Assembly: GCA_963717215.1 (NCBI GenBank)
Contig: CAVQVS010000012.1
Location: forward strand, 1-64,000
Direction: 5' to 3'
DNA length: 64,000 nt
Source of the DNA: Roseiarcus sp963717215
GTDB taxonomy: Bacteria; Pseudomonadota; Alphaproteobacteria; Rhizobiales; Beijerinckiaceae
Below, piece after piece: positions 27,713-37,528 of the stretch. Both the position numbers and the translations under genes were made by a program. Within the stretch, counting starts at the first letter, position 1; every line of letters begins with the position of its first letter. The notes beneath the pieces are model-generated. The model made no database searches. It was not told the DNA's origin and was given only the letters and a program-made list of their open reading frames with translations.

Positions 27713-27795
27713 CGAATCCATTCTCCCACCCTAACCCGAAGGAGAGGGGGATCCCCCTTCTCCCACCGGGAGAAGCGGCGCGAAGCGGTTATGAC
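27713..27795. repeat. Intergenic inverted repeat (CTCCC/GGGAG type)
   Basis: This segment contains TCTCCCACCCTAACCC and, after GGGGGATCCCCC, TCTCCCACCGGGAGAAGCGG. These self-complementary GGAG/CTCC modules resemble dispersed repeats found between genes in many alphaproteobacteria. I see one copy in this window, so the repeat status rests on its internal symmetry and on general knowledge of such elements. Confidence 0.4.
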
Positions 27796-27807
27796 GAAAG
27801 CGGCTAA

Positions 27808-27832
27808 GACCAACAGCAAACGCTATAGAGCC
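27808..27832. repeat. Relic end of an IS1595-type element
   Basis: CCAACAGCAAACGCTATAGAGCC is the inverted complement, with a few changes, of the intact left end immediately to the right (GGCTCTTATAGCGATAGCTGTTG). It also resembles the right end of that element. The two ends face each other across CGACAAGT. It is best read as the remaining tip of an older related insertion beside which the present element landed. Confidence 0.55.
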
Positions 27833-27840
27833 CGACAAGT

Positions 27841-28958
27841 GGCTCTTATAGCGATAGCTGTTGATATGGGCCGTTTCCAATTGCGCCCTTGATCCAGGTC
27901 TGGGGCGTGGCTTGATCACCCCAGGCTTCGAGGGCGCGCCGCCAGCCGAGATAGTTGGGCAGGTTCTTGGTGGCGACGCCGTTGAAGCGATTGAGCCATT
28001 GCTTGAGGCGGCCGTGATAGGCGTTGACGTTGTTGATGTGGAGGTGAGGCGCCTCGGCGGTCGGCTTGCCCGGCGCGGGCACGGCGTGAAAGGGGATTTT
28101 AGCTTTGCGGGCGAAGGCGGCGATCGCCTTGCCGCCGTCGCCGATGAGATGATTTTGGCCCGTCACGACGCCGGCCAGCGCCGCTCCGATCGAGGTGCTG
28201 TCGTCCTGCGGCAGGACGGCGTCGAAGGTCGCGCCCCGCCGATCGCGGGCGACAAGAACGGGAATGTTGTCCGAATGGAGGCCCGGATGCCTGGCCGGTC
28301 CGCCCCGTTTGCGCGCCTTGCGCGGACAGATCAGACCACCGGCCTTTGAAGGATTCAAGGATGAAGGTTTCGTCCGCCTCGACGATTCCGCTCAGCTTTC
28401 TAGGCTTGTCGGCGGCCGGAGCGCCCAGAAAGCGATGCCGCCAGCGAAACGCCGTCGTCGGATGCACCCCGCAAAGCTCGGCCGTCTTGGCCAGGCTTTT
28501 GCCTTCGATCATCGCCCGAGCGTGGTCGAACCAACGCTCCCTTTTGTGCAGATGCGCCATCGCCGTCTTGGTGAGCGCATTGAAGCTGCGCCCGCAGCCC
28601 TTGCAGCGGAACCGCGAAAGCCCATGCGAGCGTCCCCAGGCGACGATCGCGCGTCCCGCGCAATGCGGACAGCCTTGGCTCGCCACTCGCTCATGGCCGC
28701 TCGTCCCCAAAGCGTCCGGACGACGACCCCGCTTCGCGCCTTTGTCCCTCGCCCCGCCGGCCGCGGAAGCCTCCGTCTCTCCCGCCCGACTGAGCCCGCC
28801 ATCCAGATCCGCCAAAGCGGCGGCCACTTCTCGGCGTTGCTCGACGCTCAACCGGCCAACGCCCGAAAACCAGACGGAAAACTCTTCAGCCTTCATCGAA
28901 TTAAACTCCTCAACCCGCCCCAGCCGAATCCATATCAACAGGTATCGCTATAAGCGCC
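27841..28958. mobile_element. IS1595-family insertion sequence
   Basis: The element is about 1,118 bp. The left end GGCTCTTATAGCGATAGCTG and the right end (read inward) GGCGCTTATAGCGATACCTG are imperfect terminal inverted repeats that continue with TTGATATGG. The 8-mer CGACAAGT flanks both ends (27833-27840 and 28959-28966); IS1595-family elements make 8-bp target duplications. It holds one transposase gene on the minus strand, broken by a one-base insertion. Mobility depends on whether that break is real. Confidence 0.82.
27846..28896 (-). pseudogene. IS1595-family transposase, one frameshift
   Basis: The DDE-type transposase of the ISXO2/IS1595 family is about 349 aa when corrected. The N-terminus has a zinc-ribbon-like CPHC ... 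CKGCGRSF pair, then an HTH (SLAKTAELCGVHPTTAFRWRHRF) and the catalytic region GIVEADETFILESFKG. The second half carries IPVLVARDRRG, HLIGDGGKAIAAFARK and LHINNVNAYHGRLKQWLNRFNGVATKNLPNYLGWRR, all family hallmarks. One extra base near 28326 splits the gene; removing it gives SDLPRKARKRGG. The stop codon lies within the left terminal repeat. Confidence 0.85.
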
Positions 28959-28966
28959 CGACAAGT

Positions 28967-29291
28967 CCTTCTGGAAAAGCGGAACACGTGCTATAAGTTT
29001 TGTGCGCGGGATCCCGGTGGCGCGCCGCCAGCCGGAGCGAGAAGAAAGGATTGCATTGAGCCCAGGGGGTCCGAAACGGAGCGAATACAACCTGAGGCGA
29101 GGGAGGGCGGATTTTTTTATTCCAATCGCCTGTAACCCATTGAAAAGGCTCAATCCGAAAAAATAAACGCTAGTAAACGCCAGCACTTTTACTAGCGTTT
29201 AAGCGCGTTTACTGGCGGTTAAGCGCGTTTATTTGCGGGCCGTTCGCTCAACAGGTTGTATCTCGTCGCAGGAACCGGACTCGACTCCGCC
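28967..29291. other. Intergenic region right of the IS
   Basis: This 325-bp stretch has no gene that I can support. An 83-codon open frame on the minus strand lacks a ribosome binding site and family features. The right half carries the hairpin and GCGTTTA repeats listed separately. Confidence 0.4.
29165..29238. repeat. 13-bp perfect inverted repeat plus GCGTTTA direct repeats
   Basis: AAACGCTAGTAAA (29165-29177) pairs perfectly with TTTACTAGCGTTT (29188-29200) across a 10-nt loop. It is followed by two near-copies of a 21-bp unit built on TTAAGCGCGTTTA (about 29199-29238). The hairpin lacks a T-tract, so an ordinary terminator is unlikely on the + strand. It lies between the IS and the 3' end of sseA and could be a bidirectional terminator, a protein-binding array or an IS-related relic. 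Confidence 0.65.
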
Positions 29292-30137
29292 TCACTCCGG
29301 CCCGGTCACGACCGGGCAGTCGGCGCGCGAGCCCCACTCGGCCCACGAGCCATCGTAGAGGCCTTCCACCGTGCCGCCAGCTTCCTCCACCGCCAGCGCC
29401 AGAATGGCGGCAGTCACGCCCGATCCGCAGGTCGTGATGATCGGCTTGCGGAGGTCAATCCTGTGCTCCGCGAATGTGACCTTGAGCGCCTCTGGCGACT
29501 TCAGGGCGCCGTGCTCGACAATGTCGACGAAGGGCAGGTTGAGGCTGCCGGGCATGCGGCCGCTTTTGACGCCGGGCCGGGGTTCCGGAACCGCGCCCCG
29601 GAAGCGTTCGGCCGGGCGCGCGTCGACCACCTGGGCCGAACCGTCCGCCAGCGCCGCGCGCACCTCGTCAAGCGTGGCGACGAAATGGTCCTCGAGGCGA
29701 GGTGTGAAGAGGCGGGGCTTCGGGTGAGCGTCGCCCGTTTCCAGCGGCCGTCCCTCCTTCATCCATCTCGGCAGGCCGCCGTCGAGAATGCGCACGTCTT
29801 CGACGCCGTAAGCCCGCAGGGTCCACCAGACCCGCGCCGCGGCATAGAGGCCAAGCGCGTCATAGACGACGAAGCGCATGCCGTCGCCGAGGCCGAGCGC
29901 GGTCATCGCCTTGGCGAGCGCGTCAGGCTTCGGCAGCATATGGGGCAGGTCCTGATCGCGATCGGCGATGAGGTCGATGTCGAAGAAGACGGCGCCCGGA
30001 ATGTGCTTCATGCGGAATTCGGCCGAGCCGGTCCGCCCGGTATTGGGCAGATGCCAGGAGGCGTCGATCACGCCGAGATTGGCGTCGCCGAGTTCGGCCG
30101 CGAGTTCAGCGGTTGTGAGGAAGTTGCGAGAGGACAT
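29292..30137 (-). CDS. sseA: 3-mercaptopyruvate sulfurtransferase
   Basis: This 281-aa tandem-rhodanese protein transfers sulfur from 3-mercaptopyruvate to a thiol acceptor in the cytosol. The inactive N-terminal rhodanese domain includes VIDASWHLPNTGR and GAVFFDIDLIAD. The C-terminal domain carries VVDARPAERFRG and the active-site loop CGSGVTA (about residues 238-244), which distinguishes mercaptopyruvate sulfurtransferases from thiosulfate-specific rhodaneses (CRKGVT). It follows alaX and cysK on the same strand, 16 bp downstream of alaX. This suggests a cysteine-metabolism operon of cysK-alaX-sseA. Confidence 0.92.
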   Translation of the reverse strand: MSSRNFLTTAELAAELGDANLGVIDASWHLPNTGRTGSAEFRMKHIPGAVFFDIDLIADRDQDLPHMLPKPDALAKAMTALGLGDGMRFVVYDALGLYAAARVWWTLRAYGVEDVRILDGGLPRWMKEGRPLETGDAHPKPRLFTPRLEDHFVATLDEVRAALADGSAQVVDARPAERFRGAVPEPRPGVKSGRMPGSLNLPFVDIVEHGALKSPEALKVTFAEHRIDLRKPIITTCGSGVTAAILALAVEEAGGTVEGLYDGSWAEWGSRADCPVVTGPE

Positions 30138-30153
30138 GGGACTTCGATCCGCT

Positions 30154-30867
30154 TCAAGCAGAGCCGAGCGCGATGCGCACGCGGCGATTGATCTTGCCTT
30201 TTTTCTCGATTCCCGTCACCGAGGCGTGGCCAATTTCGCCGGTGCGCGCGACATGCGTTCCCCCGCAGGGCTGCAGATCCAAGCCTTCGATGGCGATCAG
30301 GCGGACCCGGCCGGTGCCCATCGGCGGCTTGACCGACATGGTCTTAGTCAGGCTGGGATTGGCCTCGAGCTCAGCGTCGGCGATCCAGCGGTGGCTCACC
30401 GCAGCGTCGCGCGCGATCAGCGCGTTTAGCCGGCTTTCGATGTCCGCCTTGTCGAGCGCAGCCTCGCCCGAATCAAAATCGAGCCGCCCGTCGGCGTCGC
30501 CCACCGACCCTCCCGTCACCGGATAGGGCGCGACGACCGAGAGCAGATGAAGGGCAGTGTGAGCGCGCATGCGCTTGTAGCGCAGATCCCAGTCGATCCG
30601 GGCGATCACGCGTGCGCCAGAGCGGGGCAGGGCGGCGCCTTCGGTTGGCACATGGAGAATGGTCGCGCGATCCGAGTCGTAGATCGTATTGACGATCGGA
30701 AGCACCGTCCCGTCTTCGAGCTGAAGGCTCCCCTGATCGCCGCTTTGCCCTCCGCCTTGCGGATAAAAGACCGTGCGATCGAGCGCAACGCCGCGCGGTT
30801 CGGACAAGAGAACGGTCGCTTCCGTTTCGGCTTGATACGCATTTTCGCGAAAGAGCGCCTGCGTCAT
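30154..30867 (-). CDS. Alanyl-tRNA editing protein AlaX
   Basis: This free-standing editing protein of 237 aa hydrolyses Ser-tRNA(Ala), and in some types Gly-tRNA(Ala). FYPQGGGQSGDQG marks the N-terminal beta-barrel of the AlaX-M type. The zinc ligands are in RMRAHTALHLL (HxxxH) and CGGTHVARTGEIG (Cys-x3-His), as in the AlaRS editing domain. The frame extends upstream to 30987 inside cysK, but homology begins at the ATG at 30867, whose ATGA overlaps the cysK stop by 4 bp. That implies translational coupling with cysteine synthase. Confidence 0.9.
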   Translation of the reverse strand: MTQALFRENAYQAETEATVLLSEPRGVALDRTVFYPQGGGQSGDQGSLQLEDGTVLPIVNTIYDSDRATILHVPTEGAALPRSGARVIARIDWDLRYKRMRAHTALHLLSVVAPYPVTGGSVGDADGRLDFDSGEAALDKADIESRLNALIARDAAVSHRWIADAELEANPSLTKTMSVKPPMGTGRVRLIAIEGLDLQPCGGTHVARTGEIGHASVTGIEKKGKINRRVRIALGSA

Positions 30868-31898
30868 TGCACGAACACCTTCGGCGCGGCGCCTTTGGCT
30901 TCCAGCCAATCCGGCACGGGCAGATTCTTCGAACGGAGGAAGGCCGGGTTGAACAGCTTGGACGCATAGCGGGCGCCGGAGTCGCACAGCAGCGTCACGA
31001 TCGTGTGGCCCGGACCCAGCGCGCGTGCGAGGTGAAGCGCGCCGGCGATGTTGATGCCCGAGGAACCGCCGAGCAGCAGCCCTTCCTGCACCACCAGATC
31101 GAACACGATCGGCAAGGCCTCCTCGTCCGGGATTTGGTAGGCGAAGTCGACCGGCGCGCCTTCAAGATTGGCGGTGATCCGGCCTTGTCCGATCCCCTCG
31201 GTGATGGAGGAGCCCGAGCTCTTGAGTTCGCCGGAAGTGTAAAACGAATAGAGCGCCGCGCCCAAAGGGTCGGCGAGGGCGATCTTGATGTTTGCGTTGC
31301 GCTCTTTGAGAGCTATGCCAACTCCAGCCAGGGTCCCGCCGCTGCCGACCGCGCTGACGAAGCCATGCACCTCGCCGTTGAGGTCGTCATAGATTTCCGG
31401 CCCGGTCGTTTCGTAATGGCCGCGCCGATTGGCGACGTTGTCGAACTGGTTCGCCCAGACGGCCCCGTTCGGTTCGGTCTTGGCGAGCGCGTCGGCGAGC
31501 CGCCCCGAATAGCGGACGTAGTTGTTGGGATTCGAATAGGGGACGGCGGGAACCTCGATCAGCTCCGCGCCGGCGAGGCGCAGCATGTCCTTTTTTTCCT
31601 GAGTCTGGGTGTCGGGGATGACGATCACGGTGCGGTAGCCGAGCGCGCTCGCCACCATCGCGATGCCGATGCCGGTGTTCCCGGCCGTGCCTTCGACGAC
31701 CACCCCGCCAGGGCGCAACGCGCCGCGCGCGACCGCGTCATTGATCATCGCCAACGCCGCGCGATCCTTGACCGAGCCGCCGGGGTTCATGAACTCCGCC
31801 TTGCCGAGAATGGTGCATCCCGAGGCCTCGGAAGCGGCGCGGAGCTTAATCAGTGGGGTGCGGCCAATCGCGGCGACGACATCGCGTACCGGCTTCAT
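30864..31898 (-). CDS. cysK: Cysteine synthase A family protein
   Basis: This PLP enzyme of 344 aa makes L-cysteine from O-acetylserine and sulfide. RTPLIKLRAASEASG, NPGGSVKDRAAL (PLP lysine in SVKDR, near residue 45), EGTAGNTGIGIAMVA (phosphate/substrate loop) and VGSGGTLAGVG are all present. The C-terminus is longer than E. coli CysK by about 20 residues, which fits the Hyphomicrobiales type. AAGGA 6 nt before the ATG at 31898 supports that start over the ATG at 31913. It is the first gene of the cysK-alaX-sseA run. Confidence 0.92.
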   Translation of the reverse strand: MKPVRDVVAAIGRTPLIKLRAASEASGCTILGKAEFMNPGGSVKDRAALAMINDAVARGALRPGGVVVEGTAGNTGIGIAMVASALGYRTVIVIPDTQTQEKKDMLRLAGAELIEVPAVPYSNPNNYVRYSGRLADALAKTEPNGAVWANQFDNVANRRGHYETTGPEIYDDLNGEVHGFVSAVGSGGTLAGVGIALKERNANIKIALADPLGAALYSFYTSGELKSSGSSITEGIGQGRITANLEGAPVDFAYQIPDEEALPIVFDLVVQEGLLLGGSSGINIAGALHLARALGPGHTIVTLLCDSGARYASKLFNPAFLRSKNLPVPDWLEAKGAAPKVFVQ

Positions 31899-32002
31899 TG
31901 AGATCCTTTGCATTGAAAGCGGGAAGGGTAGGCGACGGCGCGACTTGCGACAAGCCTCCGCCCTTGCCATGAAGCGGCGCGATCTTGGGGAGCGCGCATT
32001 AA

Positions 32003-32812
32003 GTGTTTTTTTTCGCCTCGAAAATATTCTGGATGATCGCGTCGCCGATCAACCTGTTGTTATTCGCCGCGCTGGTCGGCGTCTTGCTCTGCTTTGGCGA
32101 GCGCGTCCGCTTAGGACGCGGACTGGCGCTGGGAGCGATCCTCGTTTTGGTCGTGGCCGCGACCTTGCCGATCGGCAAGTTGCTGATTGCACCCCTAGAG
32201 GATCGCTTCCCATCACCCCGCCCCGATCTGCCTCCTCCGGAGGGCATTATCGTGCTCGGGGGAGCCATCGACAGCGGCGTGAGCGAAGCCCGCGGGCAGA
32301 CTGTATTCGATGAAGGCGGCGAAAGGCTCACCGAGACCGTGGTCCTGGCTAAGCGGTATCCAGAGGCGCGGGTTATCTATACCAGCGGCAGTTCGTCGTT
32401 TTCTGGCGCGACGTCAACAGAAGCGCGGCAGGCCCGAACACTCATGTCGCAAATGGGGATCCCGCCAGAACGGGTAACGATAGAGGAGAAATCACGCAAC
32501 ACCGATGAGAACGCCCGCCTAACCTCGGCGATCGTCCATCCGCAACCTTCCGAGCGCTGGATCATCGTCACCTCCGCTTTTCATATGCCGCGCTCGATGG
32601 GCATATTCGAGAAAGCAGGATTTCACCCGATTGCCTATCCCGTGGCCTTCCGCACGCGCGGTCGTTGGCCCGGTGACCTGCGGCTGACTTTCGAGCCGGT
32701 TCGAAACCTGCGGATCTTCGAGATCGCCATACATGAGTGGATCGGACTTGCCGCTTATTGGGTGAGCGGCCGCAGCGACCATTTGTTTCCTGCACCCGGC
32801 GACAGCGCGTGA
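32003..32812 (+). CDS. YdcF family membrane-anchored protein (DUF218)
   Basis: This 269-aa protein has two N-terminal hydrophobic helices (about residues 8-30 and 38-58), then a DUF218 domain: GIIVLGGAIDSG, VIYTSGSSSFSGATSTEARQA, IEEKSRNTDENA and WIIVTSAFHMPRSMGIFEKAGF. The family (YdcF/SanA/ElyC) is associated with envelope integrity and peptidoglycan or lipid-carrier metabolism, with no defined reaction. The start is a GTG followed by a T-rich stretch. It is divergent from cysK. Confidence 0.87.
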   Translation: MFFFASKIFWMIASPINLLLFAALVGVLLCFGERVRLGRGLALGAILVLVVAATLPIGKLLIAPLEDRFPSPRPDLPPPEGIIVLGGAIDSGVSEARGQTVFDEGGERLTETVVLAKRYPEARVIYTSGSSSFSGATSTEARQARTLMSQMGIPPERVTIEEKSRNTDENARLTSAIVHPQPSERWIIVTSAFHMPRSMGIFEKAGFHPIAYPVAFRTRGRWPGDLRLTFEPVRNLRIFEIAIHEWIGLAAYWVSGRSDHLFPAPGDSA

Positions 32813-32878
32813 ATGCTCATTGCTTTTGCGGTGCACACCACTTGCCTTCGCAGTGCAACTGACTACAGTGTAGGCAGA

Positions 32879-33892
32879 ATGAGTAACGCCCAAAGTTTAG
32901 GCGTCTCGCCGACGATCGCGATTGGACCGCTCCGGCTCGAGGGGCGGTCGCTGCTTGCTCCGATGTCAGGGATCAGCGACTTGGCGATGCGGCGGATCGC
33001 GCGTCGCTTCGGGGCTGCGCTTGTCTTTTCCGAGATGGTCGCGGCTGAGACCTTTCTCCACGGCGACGCGGAGGCTTTGGTTCGCGCCGAGGGCGAGGGG
33101 CTGTCTCCTCACGCGGTTCAGATCGTTGGCTGCGAAGCGGGAGCGTTGGCCGAAACCGCGCGCAGGGTGGTCGACGCGGGCGCAGTTCTGGTTGACATCA
33201 ACATGGGTTGCCCGTCGCGGCGGGTGTCGGGAGCGCTAGCCGGCGCGGCGCTGATGCGCGATCTCGATAACGCGGAACGCTTGATCGCGACGGTTGTCGA
33301 GGCGGTCTCGGTTCCCGTGACCGTCAAAATGCGCTTAGGCTGGGACGAGACCTCGATGAACGCGCCGGAATTGGCGAGGCGCGCTGAACGGGCAGGGGCG
33401 CAGATGGCGACCGTTCACGGCCGCACCCGCTCCCAATTCTATGACGGTCGCGCCGATTGGGCGGCCGTTCGCGCGGTTATCAGTGCGGTAGCGATCCCGG
33501 TCGTCGTCAACGGCGATTGCGCAACAGCTGAAGACGCGCGGACCATGCTCGCGCTCTCCGGCGCGGCGGGGGTCATGATTGGGCGCGCGGCGGTCGGCGC
33601 GCCCTGGCTCGTCGGAGCCCTCGGGCGAGCGCTCGACCAGGGTGGCCTGGTGCGGGAGCCTTCCAGCGAGGAGCGCCGCGAGGCCGCGCTCGAACATCTC
33701 GATTGGCTGGTCGGCAAGCTTGGCCCCCGGACCGGACTTCGCCATGCGCGAAAGCACCTGGCGGCCTATGCCGATCGGGCCGGAACCGACGCGATGATTC
33801 GGCGCGAACTTGTAACGAGCGAGGGCGTGGTTCAGGTTCGGCGCCTGCTCTCAGACGTCTTTGATGGCAATGGGGCAAGGCAGGCGGCATGA
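32879..33892 (+). CDS. dusB: tRNA-dihydrouridine synthase DusB (NifR3)
   Basis: This FMN enzyme of 337 aa reduces uridine to dihydrouridine in tRNA. The TIM barrel starts at LLAPMSGISDLAMRRIARRFG; the catalytic Cys is in VDINMGCPSRRV; KMRLGWDE, VHGRTRSQFYDGRADW and VVNGDC are conserved FMN/substrate segments; GVMIGRAAVGAPWL is the phosphate-binding loop. It is the classic first gene of the nifR3-ntrB-ntrC operon in Hyphomicrobiales. Its stop overlaps the ntrB start by 4 bp. I chose the ATG at 32879, which skips an untypical 22-residue extension. Confidence 0.94.
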   Translation: MSNAQSLGVSPTIAIGPLRLEGRSLLAPMSGISDLAMRRIARRFGAALVFSEMVAAETFLHGDAEALVRAEGEGLSPHAVQIVGCEAGALAETARRVVDAGAVLVDINMGCPSRRVSGALAGAALMRDLDNAERLIATVVEAVSVPVTVKMRLGWDETSMNAPELARRAERAGAQMATVHGRTRSQFYDGRADWAAVRAVISAVAIPVVVNGDCATAEDARTMLALSGAAGVMIGRAAVGAPWLVGALGRALDQGGLVREPSSEERREAALEHLDWLVGKLGPRTGLRHARKHLAAYADRAGTDAMIRRELVTSEGVVQVRRLLSDVFDGNGARQAA

Positions 33893-34995
33893 CCGCGCAC
33901 CCGGCACAACGGCGCCCCGACGCCGCCAAGGTGTTGAACGCGCTTGCGCAGCCGCTGATCACGGTCGACGTCCAGGGCATGGTGATCGACGTTAACGCAG
34001 CCGCCGAGACCTTCTTCGACATCGGGCGCGGAACGTTGCTGCGCTCGCGGCTGACGGATCTTTTTCCGTCCAACTCCCCCATTTTGGCTCTTGTCGCCGA
34101 TGCGCTGAGCAATCGCGCGACCGTTAATGGTTATAAGATCGACGTCTCGACGCCTCGGATCGGCAGTCGGGACGTCGATGTTTTCGTTGCGCCCTTGTCG
34201 GAAACGGATGATTCCGTCGCGATTATGCTGCAGGAACGTGCAATTGCCGAAAAAATAGACCGGCAGTTGACACACCGCAGCGCGGCCCGCTCAATCAGCG
34301 CGCTCGGGCTCATGCTCGCACATGAAATCAAGAACCCGCTCTCCGGCATTCGGGGAGCCGCTCAATTGCTGGAGGCCGGCGCAAGCGACGAGGATCGGGC
34401 GCTGACGCGGTTGATCTGCGACGAAACCGATCGGATCGTAAAGCTCGTCGACCGGATGCAATCGTTCTCCGTCTCCATGCCGGCGCAATGGGAAAGTCTC
34501 AATATTCACGCCGTATTGGACCACGTGAAGCGTTTGGCTCAGGCCGGGTTCGCGCGCCACATCCGCTTTGTCGAAGCCTACGACCCCTCGCTCCCCGATG
34601 TGCTTGGATCTCGCGACCAGCTCATCCAGGTGTTTCTCAATCTGGTCAAGAACGCAGCGGAAGCGATTGGAAAAGATAGCATTGAGGGCGAGATCACGCT
34701 TACAACGGCGTTTCGCCCGGGCGTGCGCCTGCGCACCGCGCCGAGCGCCGAATCGGTGAGTTTGCCGCTCGAGATCTGCGTCCGCGACAACGGCCCGGGC
34801 ATTGCCCCTGAGATCCTTGGCAATTTGTTCGATCCCTTCGTTACGACGAAAGCCCAGGGTTCTGGTCTGGGTCTTGCACTGGTGGCCAAGCTGATTGGCG
34901 ACCACGGAGGCATCATAGAGTGCGAATTGCATCCGCGCAGGACAATGTTCCGCGTGCTGATGCCGTTGCGCTCGCCGCGTGCGGCGACGAGATGA
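33889..34995 (+). CDS. ntrB: Nitrogen regulation sensor histidine kinase NtrB
   Basis: NtrB phosphorylates NtrC when nitrogen is limiting and is controlled by the PII protein. The 368-aa protein is soluble: a PAS domain (residues about 15-110), HisKA with the phospho-accepting His145 in LAHEIKNPLSGIRG, and a HATPase_c domain with the N box (QVFLNLVKNAAEAI), G1 (VRDNGPGI) and G2 (GSGLGLALV). The start overlaps the dusB stop. ntrC follows directly, so the dusB-ntrB-ntrC operon is intact. Confidence 0.95.
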   Translation: MTAHPAQRRPDAAKVLNALAQPLITVDVQGMVIDVNAAAETFFDIGRGTLLRSRLTDLFPSNSPILALVADALSNRATVNGYKIDVSTPRIGSRDVDVFVAPLSETDDSVAIMLQERAIAEKIDRQLTHRSAARSISALGLMLAHEIKNPLSGIRGAAQLLEAGASDEDRALTRLICDETDRIVKLVDRMQSFSVSMPAQWESLNIHAVLDHVKRLAQAGFARHIRFVEAYDPSLPDVLGSRDQLIQVFLNLVKNAAEAIGKDSIEGEITLTTAFRPGVRLRTAPSAESVSLPLEICVRDNGPGIAPEILGNLFDPFVTTKAQGSGLGLALVAKLIGDHGGIIECELHPRRTMFRVLMPLRSPRAATR

Positions 34996-35029
34996 TCGAC
35001 CGGGCGTGGGGGCGAAGGAGCTAATGGGG

Positions 35030-36514
<1,485 letters not shown>

Positions 36515-36539
36515 GCGAGGCTCGTTGGCGCTGCAGTTC

Positions 36540-36682
36540 GCTGCCGTCATTGCGAGCCGTAGGGCGTCGGGAGACGCCCGTCCTTCCGAACGGCCTATGG
36601 CGAAGCCATCCAAAGGAACTTAGGGCCCATCTCTGGATTGCTTCGTCGCTGCGCTCCTCGCAATGACGGCTCCATCCGAATG
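36540..36682. repeat. Dispersed palindromic intergenic repeat (copy 2)
   Basis: The element runs from GTCATTGCGAGCCGTAGGGC to CTCCTCGCAATGACGGC, so its ends (GTCATTGCGAG/CTCGCAATGAC) are inverted repeats. Inside are CCTATGGCGAAGCCATCC and CTGGATTGCTTCG modules in opposite orientations, also found at 49211-49278 and in part at 3637-3720. It lies directly after ntrC, at the edge of the block that separates ntrC from ntrY. Confidence 0.65.
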
Positions 36683-36868
36683 CAGCACGCCCGCAGATGA
36701 CATCTCTAATGAGTGAATTGCAAGACCTCCGCGCCGGGCTCTGGCGCGGCCCCCGGTTTGGATTCTCTTGGCCGGTCGCCGTTTCGACGCGAAAACCCCC
36801 GTCAACGGGGTTTGGAAAAGCTTGGATTTCCTTGGATTCTCTCGTCCGAATCGAGACTTATCAATGGG
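36683..36868. other. Intergenic, possible terminator
   Basis: This spacer separates the convergent ntrC and HTH-protein genes. It holds the inverted repeat AAACCCCC (36793-36800) / CGGGGTTT (36806-36813) with a 5-nt loop, which could stop transcription weakly on either strand. No T-tract of note follows. I see no gene. Confidence 0.35.
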
Positions 36869-37348
36869 TTACGAAGGAATTTCGGTAAAAATATTTTCGT
36901 CCTCCTCCGCCCCTTCAGCGGGCGCCTCGCGGTCGAGGGGCTGGAGATTGTCGGCGAGGCGGTTGATCTTGGCGAGCAGGCGCTCCCGTTCCTCCGGCCC
37001 GTAGGTGTATTTCGTCACCACCGTCTGCTGGTGCTTGTCGAGCCGGTCGATCACCTTGATCAGGGGCGCGACCGCCTTGAGCTCGCCGCGCCCGATCGCC
37101 TCGCCGACGATCCGCATGGCGGGCATCAGGCGTTCGAGCTGCAGATGCGCGTGGTCGACGCCGCGGTCGATCACCCTTTTATCGAGAACCTCCGCGACGA
37201 TCTGCCGGATCCGCTCGGCGCTCAGGCGCTCCTCGCCGGCGATCTCCTCATAGGCCCAGCCTTCCCGCAGCCGCGCGAAAATCCGCTTTCTCCGCTCGGC
37301 CTTGCCCAGAACATTGAGCCGCCGCCTCGGTGTTGGGGCCTCTTCCAT
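36869..37348 (-). CDS. Putative HTH DNA-binding protein
   Basis: The product is 159 aa, without a signal peptide. Residues about 15-60 (KRIFARLREGWAYEEIAGEERLSAERIRQIVAEVL) look like a sigma-region-4 or terminase-small-subunit type helix-turn-helix. A long charged helical part follows (about 65-140), ending in an acidic tail (APAEGAEEDENIF). I do not recognise the family. Upstream in-frame sequence to 37462 lacks this character, so the ATG at 37348 is chosen. It is isolated between ntrC and an ECF sigma gene and could be a phage-derived or regulatory protein. Confidence 0.6.
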   Translation of the reverse strand: MEEAPTPRRRLNVLGKAERRKRIFARLREGWAYEEIAGEERLSAERIRQIVAEVLDKRVIDRGVDHAHLQLERLMPAMRIVGEAIGRGELKAVAPLIKVIDRLDKHQQTVVTKYTYGPEERERLLAKINRLADNLQPLDREAPAEGAEEDENIFTEIPS

Positions 37349-37528
37349 GGATCGCGCCTCGCTTCTGCCGGAAAGGCGGAATGATAGCACAATTTCTGAA
37401 AATTGGAATATTCCAGCCTGAAAAGTTTTGGAACGAAGGTCGTGGAAGTCGGCTTCGCGCAAATAGCGGTCATTCTAGCGGCGTACCCAGTCGGACTTAT
37501 CGATGACGCCAAGCCAGGAAGGGCGCCG

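Noticed and set aside
28935..29186. 83-codon open frame to the right of the IS
   Set aside because: It spans the IS end and repeat sequence, and has no ribosome binding site or recognisable product.
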